DNA of 29,184 nt, from the IMG/VR virus record IMGVR_UViG_3300017768_000052, positions 1 through 29,184 of that record; one strand, given 5' to 3'. The position numbers and the translations under genes were made by a program. Position 1 is the stretch's first letter, and the number at the start of each line of letters is the position of its first letter. Below are positions 26,624 to 29,184 of this stretch, in pieces. Under the pieces are notes generated by a model that made no database searches, had not been told where the DNA came from, and saw only the letters and a program-made list of their open reading frames with translations. Source of the stretch: a virus.

Positions 26624-27158
26624 ATTTAATTGTAATAAATTTAGAGTAAACTCTATATAACTTTTCTCCGTCAATGATAAACTCATATTTAGAAAAAGGT
26701 GTAAATCCAACAACATCACCTTCTAAAAAAGATCCGTCAGTATATTTTATTATACCTCTTGTAGGATCTTCTATATCTTCACCCCAAGAGTTTTTGCTTT
26801 TTAAAGGTTTTACAAAACAAAACCCAGATGTTGGCTTCCACTGATCTTTGTTTCTATATAAAAATATTTGATCTTGACAAACTATATATTTATCCTCTGA
26901 AAACCAAGCTTTACTATTTTTCTCTACGCCTTTAACATCGTGCCATCTTCTAAACACATTGTGATGCACTATTACTTCTGCTCCTTCTTCGATATAATCA
27001 TTACCCAGCAAAGGACAACTAAGCACAGTAGCTTTACGGTTAACGTACTCATGATTAAATAACTCTGTGTTTATTATCAACTCTTTTTCTCCAACCTTCT
27101 TTTTATTGTTGTATCTTTCACCAGCAGGCGTAATAACAAAGTTATAAACGCTGTTCAT
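26568..27158 (-). CDS. Tandem GroES-like (co-chaperonin-type) protein (196 aa)
   Basis: The sequence reads as two beta-barrel halves with the same order of elements. Half one (about 4-102) has YNFVITP, a RKATVLS strand, EEGAEVIVHHNVFR and EDKYIVCQDQIFLYR. Half two (about 111-180) has GFCFVKPL, TRGIIKYTD, LEGDVVGFTPFSKYEF and GEKLYRVYSKFITIKYE. The pattern of VKP strand, G-V strand, GD-V-F, glycine-containing turn and YR-V-I end strand is that of GroES/Cpn10. Phage co-chaperonins such as T4 gp31 help the host GroEL fold the capsid protein, which would fit a gene just ahead of the head genes. I infer the fold; a structural rather than chaperone use is possible. Its ATG overlaps the preceding stop as TAATG, and its last 56 bases overlap the small-terminase candidate. 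Confidence 0.7.
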   Translation of the reverse strand: MNSVYNFVITPAGERYNNKKKVGEKELIINTELFNHEYVNRKATVLSCPLLGNDYIEEGAEVIVHHNVFRRWHDVKGVEKNSKAWFSEDKYIVCQDQIFLYRNKDQWKPTSGFCFVKPLKSKNSWGEDIEDPTRGIIKYTDGSFLEGDVVGFTPFSKYEFIIDGEKLYRVYSKFITIKYEHKGNEETYNPSWAQSS

Positions 27159-27379
27159 TAATACTCTAGGTTGTATTCAACAGATATAGCCATATTCTTA
27201 TTAAAGTCTTTCCAAGGTATAACTACTTTTTTCTTACGTATATAAATAGAATACTTTTCTTCTTCTTCTATTATATCACAGATTACATGACCGCCATACA
27301 CCTCCTGTCCAACAGAGTAGTGCATGGAGTCAATCTTGTAATCTTTGCCGACAGTTATCTTACGAATTAACTTTGACAT
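27158..27379 (-). CDS. Small conserved phage protein of unknown function (73 aa)
   Basis: A small, probably all-beta protein with LIRKITVGKDYKI, a GQEVYGGHVICDI strand pair, IYIRKKKVVIPWKDF and a C-terminal Ile/Val strand. I do not know a function; similar short proteins occur ahead of terminase genes in marine phages (recollection). The start overlaps the upstream gene by 20 bases and the stop shares TAATG with the GroES-like gene, which suggests coupled expression. Confidence 0.75.
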   Translation of the reverse strand: MSKLIRKITVGKDYKIDSMHYSVGQEVYGGHVICDIIEEEEKYSIYIRKKKVVIPWKDFNKNMAISVEYNLEY

Positions 27380-27662
27380 TTTCTTCAGCTTGTTTAATTA
27401 TAGAGCCATCGTTGATATTGATATTGTCTGTTCCGTAGTCTTTTTTAAACTCTTCTCTTAGTTCCGTAAGAACTCCGTTTAATTCTTGTATTACAGACAT
27501 AATAGAGTGTTTTTGTATTTCTAAACCTCCTATATCAGATTTAGCTCTATTAATGCCTCCAACGGCTCTCTGTAGTCTTTCTAAGTGTTGCTCACTAACT
27601 TTTTCTGCGTTAGGTTTTAAGTCAACAACCTTTTCACTTTTTGGTGTTTTTCTCTTTGCCAT
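27360..27662 (-). CDS. Small coiled-coil phage protein of unknown function (100 aa)
   Basis: The N-terminus is very basic (KRKTPKSEKVVDLK). Residues 20-75 form a likely coiled coil with heptad-like Leu/Ile/Val spacing (HLERLQRAVGGINRAKSD, then VIQELNGVLTELREEF), and NININDGSII follows near the C-terminus. I recall close relatives in marine phage genomes next to the packaging genes but no assigned role. It follows the 78-residue gene by 22 A/T-rich bases and overlaps the next gene by 20 bases. Confidence 0.78.
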   Translation of the reverse strand: MAKRKTPKSEKVVDLKPNAEKVSEQHLERLQRAVGGINRAKSDIGGLEIQKHSIMSVIQELNGVLTELREEFKKDYGTDNININDGSIIKQAEENVKVNS

Positions 27663-27684
27663 GATTTAATTTAATTAGTTAATA

Positions 27685-27921
27685 TTATAAAGGATTAGTA
27701 ATAGACCCTGGCATAGAGTCTTTACATTTATCTTTTTGATCTTGTGTTAATCTATCGTAATAAGAGTCTGGTATACAAACTATATATTCATATCCTGAAA
27801 CTTGTATAACTTCAGAAGTAGTTGTTGTATTAGTAGAGCTGTTCGGATAATTAAAATAAGTATCCATGTCAGCTAATACGCTGCCGCAGTCTGATTGTGT
27901 TGAATAGTAAAACTTACTCAT
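27685..27921 (-). CDS. Hypothetical protein (78 aa)
   Basis: I do not recognise it. It is Ser/Thr/Tyr/Asp-rich with three cysteines (positions 12, 49 and 64), a Thr/Asn-rich stretch in the middle (SSTNTTTTS), and a strand VSGYEYIVCIP followed by a polar helix DRLTQDQKDKCKD. There is no signal peptide or membrane segment. Its ATG overlaps the stop of the LamG-like gene as TAATG, so it may be made in fixed ratio with that protein. Confidence 0.65.
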   Translation of the reverse strand: MSKFYYSTQSDCGSVLADMDTYFNYPNSSTNTTTTSEVIQVSGYEYIVCIPDSYYDRLTQDQKDKCKDSMPGSITNPL

Positions 27922-28649
27922 TATAGTCCGTTTCTTGTATTAATGTCATTTCTAACGTTGGTTAAAACATCTCCACTTAAAGTCTCGTTGAATATAACAA
28001 CTTCATATATATGACCGTCAGTATTGGCAGAGTTATTTCTTTGTGTTGCTATTTGATTTATAGTAATAGGCTTAGTAGGATCTGAAGCATTGCTTCCGCT
28101 AGCTGGACTAGCTGTAAAGTGATCACCATTAACAAATACTTCTACAGAATCTGTGTCTCTATTTACTTCGTATAAAAACTTCGTTCCTGTACTCACAGTC
28201 TTACCACTAGTGTAATCAAATATAACAGTTTCAGTTCCAGAGCTAGATTTGTGTCTATAACTATTAGCATCTGTAATTCTAATAAATTCACCACTGTTAC
28301 CAGTGTTACCAAGTATAGTTTCGTTTGTTAAATTGTCAAGCTCTAAAACCATGAATATATGAAATTCTCCTAAAACAATGTTTGAACTAAGATCAAGTCT
28401 ATCGTCAGAGCCATCAAAATCAGCACCACCATCAGCAGCGGCAGGTTGAAAGCTAGCAGTTGTTTGCCTAGCGTGATTATCATTACCTGACTTATCACTC
28501 CATTGAGAAACATCACTACCGTTTAATGTTAGATTATCAGACCCATTAGGTAGCCAAAGCTGTAAACCAATAGATGGTCCAATAGCTACTAGTGAAAAGC
28601 CAGAGTCTATATAATCTGGATGCGTTATGCTAGTTCCTAATCCTAACAT
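27921..28649 (-). CDS. LamG/concanavalin A-like lectin-fold protein (242 aa)
   Basis: From about residue 28 the sequence shows a LamG_3-type lectin/glucanase fold: GLQLWLPNGSD, SDVSQWSDKSGNDNHARQ, GADFDGSDDRLDLSS, then beta strands with FHIFMVLEL, a strand-turn VEVFVNGD, and HIYEVVIFNETLS near the end. Such domains bind glycans or serve as adhesion and decoration modules on phage virions. The start is set by the TAATG junction with the upstream gene at 28649. An upstream in-frame ATG at 28712 would add 21 residues rich in Trp and Phe, but that stretch lies inside the preceding gene. A virion decoration or adhesion role is inferred. Confidence 0.8.
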   Translation of the reverse strand: MLGLGTSITHPDYIDSGFSLVAIGPSIGLQLWLPNGSDNLTLNGSDVSQWSDKSGNDNHARQTTASFQPAAADGGADFDGSDDRLDLSSNIVLGEFHIFMVLELDNLTNETILGNTGNSGEFIRITDANSYRHKSSSGTETVIFDYTSGKTVSTGTKFLYEVNRDTDSVEVFVNGDHFTASPASGSNASDPTKPITINQIATQRNNSANTDGHIYEVVIFNETLSGDVLTNVRNDINTRNGL

Positions 28650-28984
28650 TAAAATCCAAAGTAAAAAATAACACCACCAGCTGTAGAAGTTGGAGGGGTA
28701 AAGCTTTTCCATCTTCCGTATATAGTCATGCCTTTTGGAAACTTAGTAGCAGCGTCTGTTTCTGCAGCACCACCACCGTTGTTAGCTACAGCTGTAGTAT
28801 GACTAAAGTAAGCTGTGTCTACAACGTCTGTGTCAGCTACTAAAGTAGATAATACTGTGTCTTCTAAAAACTGTATAGCTACTATAACTTTTCCAGTAGG
28901 AGGTGTTACCTCAACTGCTTCGTCACTAAAACCACTACCTAATTGACCAAAGCTATAAGCTACATCTGTCGAATTTAATCCCAT
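28649..28984 (-). CDS. Small probable virion structural protein (111 aa)
   Basis: A beta-rich protein beginning GLNSTDVAYSFGQLGSGFSD, with TGKVIVAIQFLEDT in the middle and FPKGMTIYGRWKSFTP near the end, finishing in a Gly/Phe-rich strand. The pattern of a hydrophobic strand, then GxTIYGRW, recurs in small phage structural proteins that I recall without a fixed name. The ATG at 28984 was chosen because it sits 4 bases after the preceding stop behind an A/T-rich leader; a start at 29029 would overlap the holin-like gene. The stop is joined as TAATG to the LamG-like gene. Confidence 0.72.
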   Translation of the reverse strand: MGLNSTDVAYSFGQLGSGFSDEAVEVTPPTGKVIVAIQFLEDTVLSTLVADTDVVDTAYFSHTTAVANNGGGAAETDAATKFPKGMTIYGRWKSFTPPTSTAGGVIFYFGF

Positions 28985-28988
28985 AATT

Positions 28989-29184
28989 TTATTTATTATT
29001 AGTTTGTTCGTTTTTCTTTGAACTTCCACCGAAGAAGAAGTCTATAATTGTATTTACTTTGGCGCTCATAGCACCGAATATTGTAGAGATGAAACTAATT
29101 TCAAACTCTCCTAGTTCTATTGATTTTGTAACAAAGTAGTTAAACATTACAAATGTAATACCAAAATATGCTACAGTAAATAAC
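28989..29184 (-). CDS. C-terminal part of a holin-like small membrane protein (5' end outside window)
   Basis: Sixty-four residues are visible before a TAA at 28989-28991; the start lies beyond the window. The fragment begins in a hydrophobic segment (TVAYFGITFVMFNYFV), has a short polar loop, a second amphipathic or hydrophobic stretch (ISFISTIFGAM), and ends IIDFFFGGSSKKNEQ with a charged polar tail. A last hydrophobic helix ending FFFG-S-S-K-K is typical of small three-helix phage holins such as those of gene transfer agents. I infer a holin that would form the lysis pore, but other small membrane proteins cannot be excluded. Confidence 0.6.
   Translation of the reverse strand, partial: LFTVAYFGITFVMFNYFVTKSIELGEFEISFISTIFGAMSAKVNTIIDFFFGGSSKKNEQTNNK

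Noticed and set aside
26334-26660. Plus-strand open frame of 108 codons opposite the small-terminase candidate
   Set aside because: Its Ser/Phe/Cys-rich product mirrors the Lys/Glu-rich minus-strand gene, which fits the operon direction and spacing.
28650-28712. Upstream start for the LamG-like gene adding a hydrophobic 21-residue N-terminus that could look like a signal peptide
   Set aside because: The extension lies inside the preceding gene, whereas the TAATG start at 28649 matches the other junctions in the operon.
28985-29029. Upstream start for the 111-residue gene
   Set aside because: The extra 15 residues overlap the end of the holin-like gene in another frame; the ATG at 28984 follows that stop with an A/T-rich leader.
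1-29184. CRISPR array, tRNA genes or insertion sequence
   Set aside because: Coding density is nearly complete; the only spacers above 50 bases (18002-18062 and 18900-18965) hold hairpins, not cloverleafs, spaced repeats or terminal inverted repeats.

Overview
The window is one continuous late (packaging and virion) module of a tailed bacteriophage. Every supported gene lies on the minus strand, so transcription runs from position 29184 towards 1. The DNA is AT-rich, genes are separated by a few bases or overlap, and there is no rRNA, tRNA, integrase or host-like gene. The terminase, portal, capsid and large muzzle/stabilisation-type proteins, together with BACON-like repeats in a tail protein, resemble those of crAss-like podoviruses and their marine relatives (Cellulophaga and uncultured marine phages). 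None of the start codons carries an AGGAGG-type Shine-Dalgarno; starts sit behind A/T-rich leaders, which fits a Bacteroidota host. That placement is inference from remembered family features, not from a search.

In transcription order: (1) 29184-26345, small genes ahead of packaging: the end of a holin-like membrane protein, a small probable structural protein, a LamG-like lectin-fold protein, three small unknowns, a tandem GroES-like protein and a candidate small terminase. Several are coupled by TAATG or ATGA overlaps. (2) 26348-18966, packaging and head: large terminase, portal, an acidic scaffold-like protein and the major capsid protein, closed by a strong intrinsic terminator with a UUCG loop. 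(3) 18899-15973: an unknown head-region protein and two putative head-tail connector/ring proteins, one carrying an inserted carbohydrate-binding-like module. (4) 15969-4561: a 2549-residue muzzle/stabilisation-type protein, a 1131-residue protein with BACON-like repeats and a small virion-type protein. (5) 4529-1: three putative ejection (cargo) proteins; the last is at least 818 residues, runs off the window, and carries a HEFLH zincin motif and sequence like phage polyvalent proteins.

Together the genes would package DNA, build the capsid and short tail, adhere to the host surface and deliver internal proteins. The most notable points are the virion-type metallopeptidase protein at the left edge, the apparent two-fold GroES-like protein before the terminase, the deviant Walker A motif of the terminase, the lectin-like insertion in a connector protein, and the UUCG terminator directly behind a capsid gene whose codon use differs from its neighbours.
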